Shown piece after piece: positions 46,519 through 55,461 of a stretch of 64,000 nucleotides of DNA. A program made the position numbers and the translations under genes. The stretch comes from Tritonibacter multivorans (lineage in GTDB: Bacteria; Pseudomonadota; Alphaproteobacteria; Rhodobacterales; Rhodobacteraceae). Position 1 is the first letter of the stretch; each line of letters starts with the position of its first letter. Below the pieces are notes generated by a model. That model saw only the letters and a list, made by a program, of their open reading frames with translations. It ran no database searches and was not told the DNA's origin. The stretch is taken from positions 496,001 to 560,000 of the forward strand of contig NZ_CYSD01000012.1 of NCBI RefSeq assembly GCF_001458415.1. Reading direction: 5' to 3'.

Positions 46519-46996
46519 GGAGGTCCCAACTTGCCGACGATCACATGTGCCGAGGGTTTTCGCCAGCTCTACAAACGGTGTGTGACAGGGTTTTCTATGA
46601 CTGTGTAGAAAATGAACCTTACCAGGAACCGACGTTTCACCGTAACGAAATCGTTTCCGAATAAATCCAAATCCGTCAACACGTCGGCGTCGATATAACC
46701 GGCATTTATGCCCGCAGGGCAATGGCCGGTGCAGCGGCCCGGACACCTGCCGCCATTGCGCCGGTCGGTATGAGGGCATACGGAACGCCACCAGGAAAAT
46801 CAAGGCCACCTTTGCCAGTAGGTTGCACGCGAACAGTAGACAGCAGAAGGTCAACCTGTGCTTGTGATAGAAGAGCTGGACCAACTTGCGCTCGCGGCGA
46901 ATGACCGGTTGCCAGTTCTTGGTGTTATTCTCTGAATACGCAAGGTGCCGAAAGCTGCCGTTGGGGCCAATGCGGCGAAAGGACGCTTTGTCCTGT
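46519..46996 (+). other. Gene-free stretch between sulfatase 2 and the IS110-type element
   Basis: No convincing gene. Several open frames on the minus strand (one encoding [20 protein letters not shown]) look like decayed coding sequence, possibly a dead transposase or membrane protein, but I could not match a family. It marks the right end of the sulfatase cluster. Confidence 0.5.
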
Positions 46997-47011
46997 GTGG
47001 ATGGCGTCTGC

Positions 47012-47240
47012 TTTGCAAGAAAAAAATGCGTTGATTGCGCGGTTGGTCAGTACAGTCCTGTGTCCGGCCTTTGGTCGCAGTGTTGGTATTTGCTGCTGGC
47101 CTTGATGGGTTCCGCAAACCTGTTCCCAATCGGCGACGCGAACCTGAGAGTTCAGGACAAAGCACGGGATTTCAGGTTTTCGGATGACCGCACGTGCCAT
47201 CATGGCATTCGTCTTGCAATTCGTGTTTTCTCGGCTCCTT
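47012..47240 (-). ncRNA. Candidate bridge/seek RNA region of the IS1111-group element
   Basis: In IS110-family elements a structured RNA in the non-coding end guides target choice; in IS1111-type elements it is downstream of the recombinase. This 229-bp non-coding end has the expected position. Short palindromes such as ATGCCATGATGGCA are present. I did not fold it or find the guide loops, so this is inference from element layout. Confidence 0.4.
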
Positions 47241-48260
47241 CTATGCCGCCGATTGGCGGTAGTAGGTATCTTTGGTGAGGATCGCCCAAATGATCCTGGC
47301 CGCCTTGTTCGCCATAGCAATCGTTGCGAGGCGAACGGGTTTGCGTTCAAGAAGCTGCATGATCCAAGGGTGCACACGTTCTGGATAGCCACGGGCACGC
47401 TGAACTTGAGAGGTCATGCCGATCACGAGTAATCGTCGAAGGTATCGGTCTCCCTTCTTGCTTATGCGGCCCAGGCGCTCTTTACCACCGCTCGACTTGT
47501 TCAGCGGCGTAAGTCCCAGCCAAGCAGCAAACTCGCGTCCATTCTTGAACTGTTGGCCGTCGCCGATGGTTGCGACAATGGCCGAAGCAGTGATGGGGCC
47601 GACGCCAGGAACGGTCCTAATGCGTTTGGCGCGTTCATCGATCCGAGAATGATACTCGATCAGTTTATCGTAAAACGTGACCCGGTCATCGAGCGCATTA
47701 ACCTGTTCGCAGAGCGTCTTGAGCATGCTCTTTGCCACGTCAGGCATGTCCAGGCAGTTATCCGTCTGGAACGTCTTGATGAAGCGCATTGCGGCGACTG
47801 GTCCGTTCCCGATTACATGACCAAACTCACGCAGAAGACCACGGATCACATTCAACATCTGGGTCTTCTGGCGAACGACAAGCTGGCGCACCCGGTGGAT
47901 GGTCAGTAGGGCCTGCTGCTCTTTCGACTTCACAGCGACAAACCGCATCGTTGGTCGTGTGACGGCCTCGCAAATCGCCTCAGCATCAACGGCGTCTGTC
48001 TTGCCGCGTTTAACATACGGCTTAACGTAGGTGGCAGGCATCAACCGTACATCATGACCGATCGCAGTCAGCTCACGTGCCCAATGATGCGCAGATCCGC
48101 AGGCTTCAATACCAACCAGACAACGCGGCAACGCTTCGAAGAACTTGAGCAATTGTCGCCGCCGGATCGAACGATTGAAGGCAACCGTGCCGTCAGCTGT
48201 GACACCGTGAACTTGGAAAACGTCCTTCCCAAGATCCAATCCTATTGTCGTAACTTCCAT
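47241..48260 (-). CDS. IS110-family transposase (DEDD recombinase)
   Basis: 339 residues from the ATG at 48260 (MEVTTIGLDLGKDVFQVHGV), preceded by GAAAGGAGC. The N-terminal DEDD RuvC-like domain has D in IGLDLGKDVFQ, E in VGIEACGSAHHWAREL and the D..D pair in GKTDAVDAEAI. The C-terminal Transposase_20 domain has VPGVGPITASAIVATIGD, FAAWLGLTP and NKSSGGKERLGRISKKGDRYLR with the catalytic serine. The frame is intact, so the element may still be active. Confidence 0.95.
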   Translation of the reverse strand: MEVTTIGLDLGKDVFQVHGVTADGTVAFNRSIRRRQLLKFFEALPRCLVGIEACGSAHHWARELTAIGHDVRLMPATYVKPYVKRGKTDAVDAEAICEAVTRPTMRFVAVKSKEQQALLTIHRVRQLVVRQKTQMLNVIRGLLREFGHVIGNGPVAAMRFIKTFQTDNCLDMPDVAKSMLKTLCEQVNALDDRVTFYDKLIEYHSRIDERAKRIRTVPGVGPITASAIVATIGDGQQFKNGREFAAWLGLTPLNKSSGGKERLGRISKKGDRYLRRLLVIGMTSQVQRARGYPERVHPWIMQLLERKPVRLATIAMANKAARIIWAILTKDTYYRQSAA

Positions 48261-48511
48261 GATGGGGCTCCTTTCCTGACAGAAGATGACTTCTGCAGTG
48301 TGCCGCAAAATGCGACGCTTGGTGCAGACGCCATCCACCCCATCCGCACTGCAGCTCTCCGAGTCCCAGCTGATCGACAGTCTGTCTTGGCCGCAAGCCC
48401 CCTCGGACCAATCAAAGGCTTAAAGGATGCAACATTGAAACCGTTCAAGCGGGACAGAGGCCGCCATAAGTCGTTGGTGCGGGGCTTCGCCCTATTTGCA
48501 ACGACCCCCAA

Positions 48512-48555
48512 AAGGGCGGAGCGAAAAAAGAGCGCTCCAGCCAGAGGCGCCCTTT
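48512..48555 (-). terminator. Hairpin region downstream of the 2-hydroxyacid dehydrogenase
   Basis: AAAAGGGCG...CGCCCTTTT outer arms enclose a GAGCG/CGCTC stem. The minus strand reads GCGCTCTTTTTTCGC, giving a U-run. It lies just past the 48559 stop and is a plausible terminator. The remaining 48339-48511 shows no gene. Confidence 0.6.
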
Positions 48556-48558
48556 TCC

Positions 48559-49512
48559 TCAGACCCGATTGGGCAGATCCCTGCCCGTCAGATGCGCCGC
48601 GAGGTTGTCCAGCGCCATATGCCCCATCGCACTGCGCACTTCCTCGGTCGCCGTGCCCAGATGCGGCAGCAGGGTCACCTGCTCCATTGCGCGCAGGGCC
48701 TCTGGCACCTTTGGTTCAAACTCATAGACATCAAGCCCCGCGCCCGCGATCTGCCCTGTTTCCAGCGCCGCGATCAGCGCCGCCTCATCGACCACCTCAC
48801 CCCGGGCAATATTGATCAGCAGCGCGCTGGGTTTCATGGCCGCGAGCACATCCGCGTTGATCAGATGGCGGGTGTCGTCCCCACCCGGCACCGCCAGCAC
48901 CAGCACATCGACGGTGGCCGCGAGCGCGCGCAGATCCGCCGCCCGCTCTGCCGGATAGGTCGTGGCTTTTGGGCTGCGTGCCACATAGGCGATCTCCATC
49001 CCGAACCCGAAATGCGCGCGTCGGGCAATGGCGTCGCCAATGCGGCCCAGCCCCACAACACCCAGACGTTTGCCGGTCAGGTGCATCCCCAGCATCTGAG
49101 TCGGGTGCCAGCCCTGCCACGCCCCACTGCGCACCAGCCGCTCGCCCTCGCCTGCACGCCGTGCGGTCATCAGCATCAGCGTCAGGGCAATATCGGCGGT
49201 GGCATCGGTCACGGCACCGGGCGTGTTGCTGACCGCCACCCCGGCCGCCTGTGCGGCTGCGACATCAATGTGGTTATATCCCACCCCAAAATTTGCCAGC
49301 AACCTGCAGCGGGGATTGGGAGCCGCCGCAAAAACCTCGGCCGTGAAAAGATCGCCCAGGGTGGGCACCACAAGGTCATAATCCTGCAAGCTTGCGACAA
49401 TTTCAGCGCGGGTCATTGGCGTGGTCGCAGCCCGGATCTCTGCGCTGAACTCCGACACTGCCCGCGCCGTCACGGCTTCCGTCATTGGCCGAGTGATCAG
49501 AACCCGCGCCAT
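48559..49512 (-). CDS. D-isomer 2-hydroxyacid dehydrogenase (glyoxylate reductase-like)
   Basis: A 317-residue protein. NAD-binding motif LGVVGLGRIGDAIARR; catalytic Arg in LINIARGEVVDEAAL, Glu in GLDVYEFEP and His in LLPHLGTATEEVR. Family resemblance is to glyoxylate/hydroxypyruvate reductases (GyaR-like). It reduces a 2-oxo acid or glyoxylate with NAD(P)H. It is the last of a tight minus-strand run (proC - CsaA-like - this gene), overlapping the previous stop by one base. Confidence 0.92.
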   Translation of the reverse strand: MARVLITRPMTEAVTARAVSEFSAEIRAATTPMTRAEIVASLQDYDLVVPTLGDLFTAEVFAAAPNPRCRLLANFGVGYNHIDVAAAQAAGVAVSNTPGAVTDATADIALTLMLMTARRAGEGERLVRSGAWQGWHPTQMLGMHLTGKRLGVVGLGRIGDAIARRAHFGFGMEIAYVARSPKATTYPAERAADLRALAATVDVLVLAVPGGDDTRHLINADVLAAMKPSALLINIARGEVVDEAALIAALETGQIAGAGLDVYEFEPKVPEALRAMEQVTLLPHLGTATEEVRSAMGHMALDNLAAHLTGRDLPNRV

Positions 49513-49865
49513 CAGTGCAGCCGTCCGCCCAGCGGCAGATCCGCGTCCACCGCGCCATCGGGTCCAATCAGCACCACCTCGCCGTTTTTATCCGGCAGGC
49601 CCAAGACCAGCACCTCGGACATGAACTTGCCGATCTGGCGCGGCGGGAAATTCACCACCGCCAGCACCTGCTTGCCGACCAGCGTTTCCGGCGCATAATG
49701 GGCGGTGACCTGAGCCGAGGTCTTTTTCTCCCCCAGCTCCGGGCCGAAATCGATCCACATCTTGATCGCCGGGCGCCGCGCCTCGGGGTAGGGTTCTGCG
49801 CGCATCACAGTGCCCATGCGCACGTCAACCTTCAGGAACTCATCGAAAGAGATCTCATCAGCCAC
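49512..49865 (-). CDS. tRNA-binding domain protein (CsaA-like)
   Basis: 117 residues from the GTG at 49865, the only start that fits. It overlaps the proC stop by 8 bp. FLKVDVRMGTVMRAEPYPEARRPAIKMWIDFG is the EMAP/tRNA-binding (OB-fold) domain of CsaA, with VTAHYAPETLVGKQVLAVVNFPPRQIG and FMSEVLVLG as family blocks. CsaA acts as a small chaperone or tRNA-binding protein. Confidence 0.9.
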   Translation of the reverse strand: MADEISFDEFLKVDVRMGTVMRAEPYPEARRPAIKMWIDFGPELGEKKTSAQVTAHYAPETLVGKQVLAVVNFPPRQIGKFMSEVLVLGLPDKNGEVVLIGPDGAVDADLPLGGRLH

Positions 49866-50676
49866 GCGACAGCTCCTCTGACCGTTTGGTCGCGGCCTCA
49901 ACGGCACGGGGCAGCAGCACCGGAAAGCCACCCTCCTCGTTCATCAGCACCTCAAGTGCCGCCTGCGTGGTGCCATTGGGAGAGGTCACATTGACCCGCA
50001 GCTGCGACGGGCTGTCGCCGGACTGCTCCGCCAGCGCGCCCGCGCCTGCAACGGTTGCTTTGGCCAGTTGCATTGCCAGCTCCTCAGACAGGCCCTGCGC
50101 CACCCCGCCTGCGGCCAGTGTTTCGATCAGGTGGAACACATAAGCCGGGCCAGACCCCGACACCCCGGTCACCGCATCCATCTGGCCTTCGGCGTCCAGA
50201 CGCACCACTTGGCCGACGGCCGACAGCAGCGCCTCGGCCCGGTCCAGATCAGTGGCATTGGTGCGCGTGTTGCCAATGATCGCAGTGATGCCACGGCCCA
50301 CGGCCGCAGGTGTGTTGGGCATAGCGCGCACAATCGGCGTCTCTGCGCCCAGCATCTTTTCGTAAGTGGCCAGCGAGGTGCCCGCCGCAACCGACAGGAA
50401 CAAGGTCGCGCCCCCACCCAGATCGGCCATGCCCGGCAGGGCTGCGCCCATCATCTGTGGTTTCACGGCAATCAGCACAATCGACGGGGTGCCATCCAGC
50501 GCCGCATTGATATGCACGCCGGTGGATTTCAGCCAGTCCGAGGGATTGGGATCCATGACCCAGACCTTTTCCGGGCTCAGCCCGCGCTCCAGCCAGCCCG
50601 CCAGCATCGCAGAGCCCATCTTGCCGCAGCCCAGAAGCACCAGGCCACGGCCTGCAATATCGGTCATGTTCATCAT
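49858..50676 (-). CDS. proC: Pyrroline-5-carboxylate reductase
   Basis: A 272-residue protein. NADPH-binding LVLLGCGKMGSAMLAGWL, IVLIAVKPQMM, VRAMPNTPAAVGRGITA, and the dimer/substrate segment DAVTGVSGSGPAYVFHLIE...GLSEELAMQLA are characteristic. It makes L-proline from pyrroline-5-carboxylate. Its start is chosen at 50676 with AGAAGGGG upstream. It is first of the proC-csaA-like-dehydrogenase run. Confidence 0.96.
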   Translation of the reverse strand: MMNMTDIAGRGLVLLGCGKMGSAMLAGWLERGLSPEKVWVMDPNPSDWLKSTGVHINAALDGTPSIVLIAVKPQMMGAALPGMADLGGGATLFLSVAAGTSLATYEKMLGAETPIVRAMPNTPAAVGRGITAIIGNTRTNATDLDRAEALLSAVGQVVRLDAEGQMDAVTGVSGSGPAYVFHLIETLAAGGVAQGLSEELAMQLAKATVAGAGALAEQSGDSPSQLRVNVTSPNGTTQAALEVLMNEEGGFPVLLPRAVEAATKRSEELSRG

Positions 50677-50726
50677 CAGTCCCCTTCTGTTGCGGCCCCT
50701 CCGCAGAGGGGCCTTTGGGGACAGGT

Positions 50727-51227
50727 TTACGCGCGCCCGTAGGCCTCTGCAATGGCGACATTCATCGCCTCATCCGCAGGGCGGTCGCCCCATGTGGTCA
50801 GCTGGATCGCCGGGTAATAGCGTTCACAATTGGCCACGGCGGTCTGCACCATGGCGTCCACCTGTTGCGGGCTCGCCATCTGGCCACCGGCCAGCACGAG
50901 ACCATAGCGGAACAGCATCAGCTTTTGCTCGGCCCAATAGGTAAACGCGCCCGTCCAGCACTGGTCATTCATCTTGTTGACCAGCTCATAGAGGGCCGCT
51001 TCTTTGTCTTTTGGCGGCTCCATTTCGAACGAACACACCATGCGCAGGCATTCGTCGTAATCCGACCACGCCAAGGTCAGTGAATAGGTCCGCCACTGCC
51101 CCTCGACCGCCATAGCGATCTGATCATCGGCGATACGATCGAAATCCCAGTCATGATGGGATGCGATGTTCTCGACAATGTCGATTGGGTGTAGATCGTC
51201 CTGAAACTGATGCTCGGAAAGGGCCAT
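50727..51227 (-). CDS. YbjN domain-containing protein
   Basis: A 166-residue protein, with blocks WRTYSLTLAWSDYDECLRMVCSFEM, LYELVNKMNDQCWTGAFTYW and LMLFRYGLVLAGGQ. These match the YbjN family (putative sensory-transduction or chaperone-like proteins of unknown role), common upstream of proC in Rhodobacterales. No catalytic residues can be named. It is 50 bp upstream of proC on the same strand. Confidence 0.9.
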   Translation of the reverse strand: MALSEHQFQDDLHPIDIVENIASHHDWDFDRIADDQIAMAVEGQWRTYSLTLAWSDYDECLRMVCSFEMEPPKDKEAALYELVNKMNDQCWTGAFTYWAEQKLMLFRYGLVLAGGQMASPQQVDAMVQTAVANCERYYPAIQLTTWGDRPADEAMNVAIAEAYGRA

Positions 51228-51685
51228 GTCGTCACCTCTCTGGTCTCTAGCTGAGGGGCCAGCAGATAGCCCCCAACACTAGCTTTCGCCTCTATGGACC
51301 GGGGAGGTTTCCCCGCTCCATACTAGATATGGTGCGGCGACATGAGATCTGTGGCAACCTTTATTTTGGGGATAACTGCAATAAGTTGTGGATGAGATCA
51401 AATTAACCTCAAAATGCCGGCCCTTGGTCAAAACGTCACAAAACCCTGCCAAGGTCGGCGGCAGCAACCCCCAGTGCCCCGCCACAAGCTGGCGCAATAT
51501 GCGCCGCATTTCGGAAGAATCACGCCATATCCGCGCGGGCTCACAGCAAGGTGACCCCGATTTGCCCGCATCCCCAGACGCCCGTACAGGCAGGCGCTGG
51601 CCTTTCCCACCTTTGCAGGATAAGCGCAAGAGCATACCTGCCCGACGAGGGGCCCGCTCACACTTCAGACTGCACAACACGCGCC
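51228..51685 (+). other. Gap between YbjN and the VirJ-like gene
   Basis: 458 bp with divergent flanking genes; open frames here are short and unlike known families. No RNA gene or strong palindrome was seen. Promoters for both neighbours must lie here. Confidence 0.6.
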
Positions 51686-52996
51686 ATGACCCGTATCCAG
51701 ATTATCCTGCTCTTCCTGTTTCTGATCTTTCTGACCTTTGCGCCGCTGCTGGCCCGCCTGCCGGCCTTCCTGCGCCCTGTCGGCCCGCCGGGCCTTTTGG
51801 CCGTGCAACTGCCCGACGGCAAAGAGGCCCGCTCCACCGCCCTGTTCATCACCGGCAAGGATGGCTGGGGCGCGGAGGAAACCGCCCGCGCCCAGCGCCT
51901 GAGCGAGATGCACACCATGGTGCTGGTCATCGATGGCGAAGGGCTCCTGACCCGCGTGGGCGGCGACTGCAGCGCGCTTGGCACCGCACTGGCCGATCTG
52001 GCGCGCAGCCAGCAGCAACAGCACGGCGCGCTGGCCCGCACGCCGGTTCTGGTCGGCCTGCCCAATGGTGGCGGCGCCATCGCACTGGCGGCCGCCTCCA
52101 CCGGCGGCACGGCGCAGTTCAAAGGACTGGTTACGCTTGATCTGAAACCAGGCACAGCCCCCTGCCCAACCCCATTGACCGCAGGCCAAAAGGCCCCGCT
52201 GCGCTGGCTGGATGTCACGGAAACGGCTGAAACCTCCGCCACGCAGGGCATTTCGGGGGCCACCATCGTCGCGCCTGACCCCGACCCGCGCAAAGCCTTC
52301 TACCAAAGCTACCTGCGCGTGGCGGGCACCGACAGCGCCTTTGATCTGGGCACCGCAGCACAGCCCGGCCCCCTCGCCGATCTGCCCCTGACGCTCCATC
52401 AGAACGCCACCGCCACCCAATCGGACACTTACGCAATTTTCCTGTCCGGCGACGGCGGCTGGGCGGCCTTTGACAAAGAAGTCTCCGACCGCCTCGCGGC
52501 CGCAGGCATTCCGGTAGTGGGCCTCTCAGCCCTGCGCTACCTCTGGCAGGAAAAACGCCCCGTCCAGATCGCCGCAGACATCGCCCGCATTGACGCGCAC
52601 TACCGCCGGGCCTTCGGGACAAACCGCCTGATGCTGGTCGGCTTCTCGCTGGGGGCCAATACCATGCCCTTTGCCGCCAATGCCCTGCCCCCCAGTTTAC
52701 AACAGGACCTCGCCGCCGTGGCGCTGCTGGCCCCCGAACAACAAACCGGCTTTGAAATCCGCGTTGGCGGCTGGCTGGGGCAGGCCACCGGCGCAACCAA
52801 GGTCACACCGGAAATCGACCGCCTCGCCGCCGCCCTGCCCGCAGATAAAATCCTCTGTCTCTATGGCACCAAAGAAAAAGTCTCGGCCTGCCCCGGCGTG
52901 TCAGCACCTATTGCCAAACACAGCTTTGAAGGCGGCCACCACCTCGCCAAGGACTACGACACCATCGCCGCGCGGCTGACCGCCGCCGCGCAGTAA
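51686..52996 (+). CDS. AcvB/VirJ-like protein (probable lysyl-phosphatidylglycerol hydrolase)
   Basis: 436 residues from the ATG at 51686 (MTRIQIILLFLFLIFLTFAPLL), giving a signal or anchor. The N-terminal part carries one alpha/beta domain with GLPNGGGAIALA. The C-terminal VirJ domain starts YAIFLSGDGGWAAFDKEVSD and has the nucleophile elbow GFSLGANTMPF, with His in FEGGHHLAKDY. In Agrobacterium AcvB removes lysine from lysyl-phosphatidylglycerol; the usual partner LpiA/MprF is not adjacent here. Role inferred by family. Confidence 0.87.
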   Translation: MTRIQIILLFLFLIFLTFAPLLARLPAFLRPVGPPGLLAVQLPDGKEARSTALFITGKDGWGAEETARAQRLSEMHTMVLVIDGEGLLTRVGGDCSALGTALADLARSQQQQHGALARTPVLVGLPNGGGAIALAAASTGGTAQFKGLVTLDLKPGTAPCPTPLTAGQKAPLRWLDVTETAETSATQGISGATIVAPDPDPRKAFYQSYLRVAGTDSAFDLGTAAQPGPLADLPLTLHQNATATQSDTYAIFLSGDGGWAAFDKEVSDRLAAAGIPVVGLSALRYLWQEKRPVQIAADIARIDAHYRRAFGTNRLMLVGFSLGANTMPFAANALPPSLQQDLAAVALLAPEQQTGFEIRVGGWLGQATGATKVTPEIDRLAAALPADKILCLYGTKEKVSACPGVSAPIAKHSFEGGHHLAKDYDTIAARLTAAAQ

Positions 52997-52998
52997 AA

Positions 52999-53030
52999 AA
53001 CGGCGCCCCACCCGGAACGCCGTTGTTTTC
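52999..53030 (+). terminator. Terminator after the AcvB/VirJ-like gene
   Basis: Stem AACGGCG/CGCCGTT with a 12-nt loop, then GTTTTCTTTT. Confidence 0.8.
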
Positions 53031-53089
53031 TTTTGGCCGGAAATACTCTGGGGTGAATGCGCCGCTGCGCAGAGGGGCAAAGCCCCTTC
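53027..53089 (+). repeat. Dispersed palindromic repeat, family A copy 3
   Basis: TTTCTTTTGGCCGGAAATAC, TCTGGGGTGAATGC, a GCGC...GCGC segment, then AGGGGC-AAA-GCCCCTTC. Same plan as copy 1 (reverse complement) and copy 2. It lies between convergent genes, as copy 1 does. Confidence 0.75.
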
Positions 53090-53093
53090 CCCT

Positions 53094-53146
53094 GATCAGG
53101 CCCAGATCAGGACCAGATCGGACTTGATCAGACTTGATCAGCCCTT
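53094..53146 (+). repeat. 10-11-bp tandem repeat between AcvB/VirJ-like gene and ubiK
   Basis: Five units: GATCAGGCCCA, GATCAGGACCA, GATCGGACTT, GATCAGACTT, GATCAGCCCTT. The last unit runs into the end of ubiK. Confidence 0.85.
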
Positions 53147-53380
53147 GGCGTCCAACGCATCCAGACGCGCCTTCAGGGCTTCGTTTTCTTCCCGCGCCTT
53201 CTGCGCCATGGCACGCACCGCGTCGAACTCCTCGCGGGTGACAAAGTCGCGATCGGCAAGCCAGCGGTCCAGCATGCTTTTCATCGCGGTTTCTGCCTCT
53301 TCGCGTGCGCCCTGAGCTACGCCCATGGCATTGGTCATCAGCTGCGAAATATCATCAAGGATCTTATTGCGGGTCTGCAT
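53138..53380 (-). CDS. ubiK: UbiK family ubiquinone biosynthesis accessory factor (BMFP type)
   Basis: 80 residues from the ATG at 53380 ([20 protein letters not shown]). An amphipathic N-terminal helix and a C-terminal coiled coil ([25 protein letters not shown]) are the BMFP/UbiK layout. It associates with the Ubi complex needed for aerobic ubiquinone synthesis. Convergent with the VirJ-like gene and divergent from lgt. Confidence 0.9.
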   Translation of the reverse strand: MQTRNKILDDISQLMTNAMGVAQGAREEAETAMKSMLDRWLADRDFVTREEFDAVRAMAQKAREENEALKARLDALDAKG

Positions 53381-53503
53381 CAGCTTGGCTCTCCCAGAAA
53401 TCACTTACCCCCGAAGGGCTCGCCCTCTATATGGAGATCAAACAGTGAAACGGCAAGCCGTTCCCGCCCCTCCATTTGCCCGCAGTCCACAGCCGAGGAC
53501 CCC

Positions 53504-54397
53504 ATGATCCCTTTTCCCAATCTCTCACCCGAGATTTTCACCATTTCTCTGTTCGGGATGGAATTTGCCCTGCGCTGGTATGCCATGGCCTATATTGTGG
53601 GGCTGCTGATAGCATGGTGGCTGGCAGTGCGCGCGGTCCGGCGTGCCGACCTCTGGCCAGCCGTTCAGGCCCCAATGCAGCCTCGTCAGGTCGAGGATCT
53701 GATGACCTGGATCATCCTTGGCGTTATCCTTGGTGGCCGTCTGGGATATGTGCTGTTCTATCAACCCGCTTACTATCTGGCGAACCCCGCGCAGATCCTG
53801 CGGGTCTGGGAAGGCGGCATGGCCTTCCATGGCGGGCTGATCGGCGTGATCGTCGCCGCCTGGATCTACAGCGCGCGCCACGGCATCACCCGTCTGTCCA
53901 TGGCGGATCTGATCGCCCATACCGTCGCCCCCGGCCTCCTGCTGGGGCGGGTTGCGAATTTCATCAATGCCGAACTTTGGGGCCGCGCCACCAGTTCGCC
54001 CTTTGGGGTGATCTTTCCCGGTCAGGCCGCACAAGACTGCGGCCAGCCCCTTGGCGATCTCTGCGCCCGTCACCCCAGCCAGCTTTATGAAGCCGGGCTC
54101 GAAGGGCTGTTGCTGGGCGCGGTTCTTCTCTGGCTGGTCTACGCGCGGCGCGCCTTCCTGCGCCCCGGTCTTGTTCTCGGCTTATTTCTTGCAGGCTATG
54201 GCGCCGCGCGCTTCATTGTCGAATTTTTCCGCCAGCCCGATGCGCAGTTTGTCAGCCCCGGCAACCCCTTGGGTCTTGCATGGCAGATTGACGGCTGGGG
54301 CCTCACCCAAGGCCAGGCGCTGTCGATCCCGATGATCGCCCTTGGCCTGTGGTTTATGCTCCGCGCCCGGCCCGCAGCGGAAGGCAAACCCGCATGA
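53504..54397 (+). CDS. lgt: Prolipoprotein diacylglyceryl transferase
   Basis: A 297-residue integral membrane enzyme with about seven helices. [23 protein letters not shown], the HGG motif in [12 protein letters not shown], and the Lgt signature [16 protein letters not shown] are all present. It attaches diacylglycerol to the lipobox Cys of prolipoproteins. It starts a three-gene operon lgt-MidA-like-pgeF with 4-bp ATGA overlaps. Confidence 0.97.
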   Translation: MIPFPNLSPEIFTISLFGMEFALRWYAMAYIVGLLIAWWLAVRAVRRADLWPAVQAPMQPRQVEDLMTWIILGVILGGRLGYVLFYQPAYYLANPAQILRVWEGGMAFHGGLIGVIVAAWIYSARHGITRLSMADLIAHTVAPGLLLGRVANFINAELWGRATSSPFGVIFPGQAAQDCGQPLGDLCARHPSQLYEAGLEGLLLGAVLLWLVYARRAFLRPGLVLGLFLAGYGAARFIVEFFRQPDAQFVSPGNPLGLAWQIDGWGLTQGQALSIPMIALGLWFMLRARPAAEGKPA

Positions 54398-55461
54398 GCC
54401 TATTGGACCACCTGACCAGCCGCATTCAGCAAGACGGCCCCCTGACCGTAGCGGATTACATGGCCGACTGCCTGCTGCACCCGGTCCACGGCTATTACAC
54501 CACCCGCGACCCGCTGGGTGAGGCGGGGGACTTTACCACCGCGCCCGAGATCAGCCAGATGTTTGGCGAACTGCTGGGTCTGAGTTTGGCGCAAAGCTGG
54601 CTCGATCAGGGCGCCCCTGCGCCTTTCACTCTGGCCGAGCTGGGCCCCGGACGCGGCACCCTGATGGTCGATCTTCTGCGCGCCACCAAAGCCGTGCCCG
54701 GCTTTCATGCCGCCATGCGGATCAAACTGGTCGAGGCCTCCCCCACCCTGCGCGCCGCGCAGGCCAAGACGCTTGCGGGCTATGCCCCGGACTGGCTCGA
54801 CACGGTTGCCGACCTGCCCGACGCCCCGCTGTTTCTGCTGGCCAATGAGTTCTTCGACGCCCTGCCCGTGCGCCAGTTCCTGCGCGATGGCGATCTGTGG
54901 CGCGAACGCTGTGTTGGTCTGAATGACGGTACGCTCACCTTCGGCCTCGGCGCTGCCGCGCCGCAAGCCGCACTGACCGATCGGTTGGCAGACACCAAAG
55001 ACGGCGATCTGGTCGAACTTTGCCCAGCTGCAGCGCCGATCACCGAACAGATCGCACAGATCATTGCCACCCAGGGCGGTGCGGCGGTGATTGTGGATTA
55101 CGGCGACTGGCGTTCGCTTGGGGACACACTGCAGGCGCTGCGCGCCCATGCGCCCGCCGACCCGCTGCACACACCCGGCGAAGCCGACCTTACCACCCAT
55201 GTGGACTTTGAAGCGCTGGCCACCGCCACCACCGCAGGCGGCGCGCGCCACAGCCGGGTGACCCCACAAGGGATCTTTCTGGAACGTCTTGGCATCACCC
55301 AACGGGCAAATTCTCTCGCCCAAGGTCTGTCCGGGTCGCAATTGGACCGGCTGATTGCCGCGCATCGACGGTTGACGCACCCGCAGGAAATGGGAAACCT
55401 GTTCAAAGTCATCGGGATCTACCCCGAACACGCACAACCGCCGGCAGGGCTCGAGCCATGA
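54394..55461 (+). CDS. SAM-dependent methyltransferase, NDUFAF7/MidA family
   Basis: 355 residues from the ATG at 54394, overlapping lgt by 4 bp. [41 protein letters not shown], the SAM site [29 protein letters not shown], and VIVDYGDW identify the family. In eukaryotes the homologue methylates a complex I subunit; the bacterial substrate is unknown. It overlaps pgeF by 4 bp. Confidence 0.93.
   Translation: MSLLDHLTSRIQQDGPLTVADYMADCLLHPVHGYYTTRDPLGEAGDFTTAPEISQMFGELLGLSLAQSWLDQGAPAPFTLAELGPGRGTLMVDLLRATKAVPGFHAAMRIKLVEASPTLRAAQAKTLAGYAPDWLDTVADLPDAPLFLLANEFFDALPVRQFLRDGDLWRERCVGLNDGTLTFGLGAAAPQAALTDRLADTKDGDLVELCPAAAPITEQIAQIIATQGGAAVIVDYGDWRSLGDTLQALRAHAPADPLHTPGEADLTTHVDFEALATATTAGGARHSRVTPQGIFLERLGITQRANSLAQGLSGSQLDRLIAAHRRLTHPQEMGNLFKVIGIYPEHAQPPAGLEP

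Larger units (their letters stand above)
46997..48338 (-). mobile_element. IS110-family (IS1111-group) insertion sequence
   Basis: A DEDD recombinase gene flanked by a perfect 15-bp inverted repeat: GTGGATGGCGTCTGC at 46997-47011 and its reverse complement at 48324-48338. Subterminal repeats of this kind mark the IS1111 group. The true insertion edges lie a few bases outside and were not fixed. The 229 bp between the recombinase stop and the lower repeat is free of genes. Confidence 0.82.

Noticed and set aside
46519-46996. Minus-strand open frames near the IS110 element as a real gene
   Set aside because: No ribosome site or family match and inconsistent with a complete protein; treated as decayed sequence.
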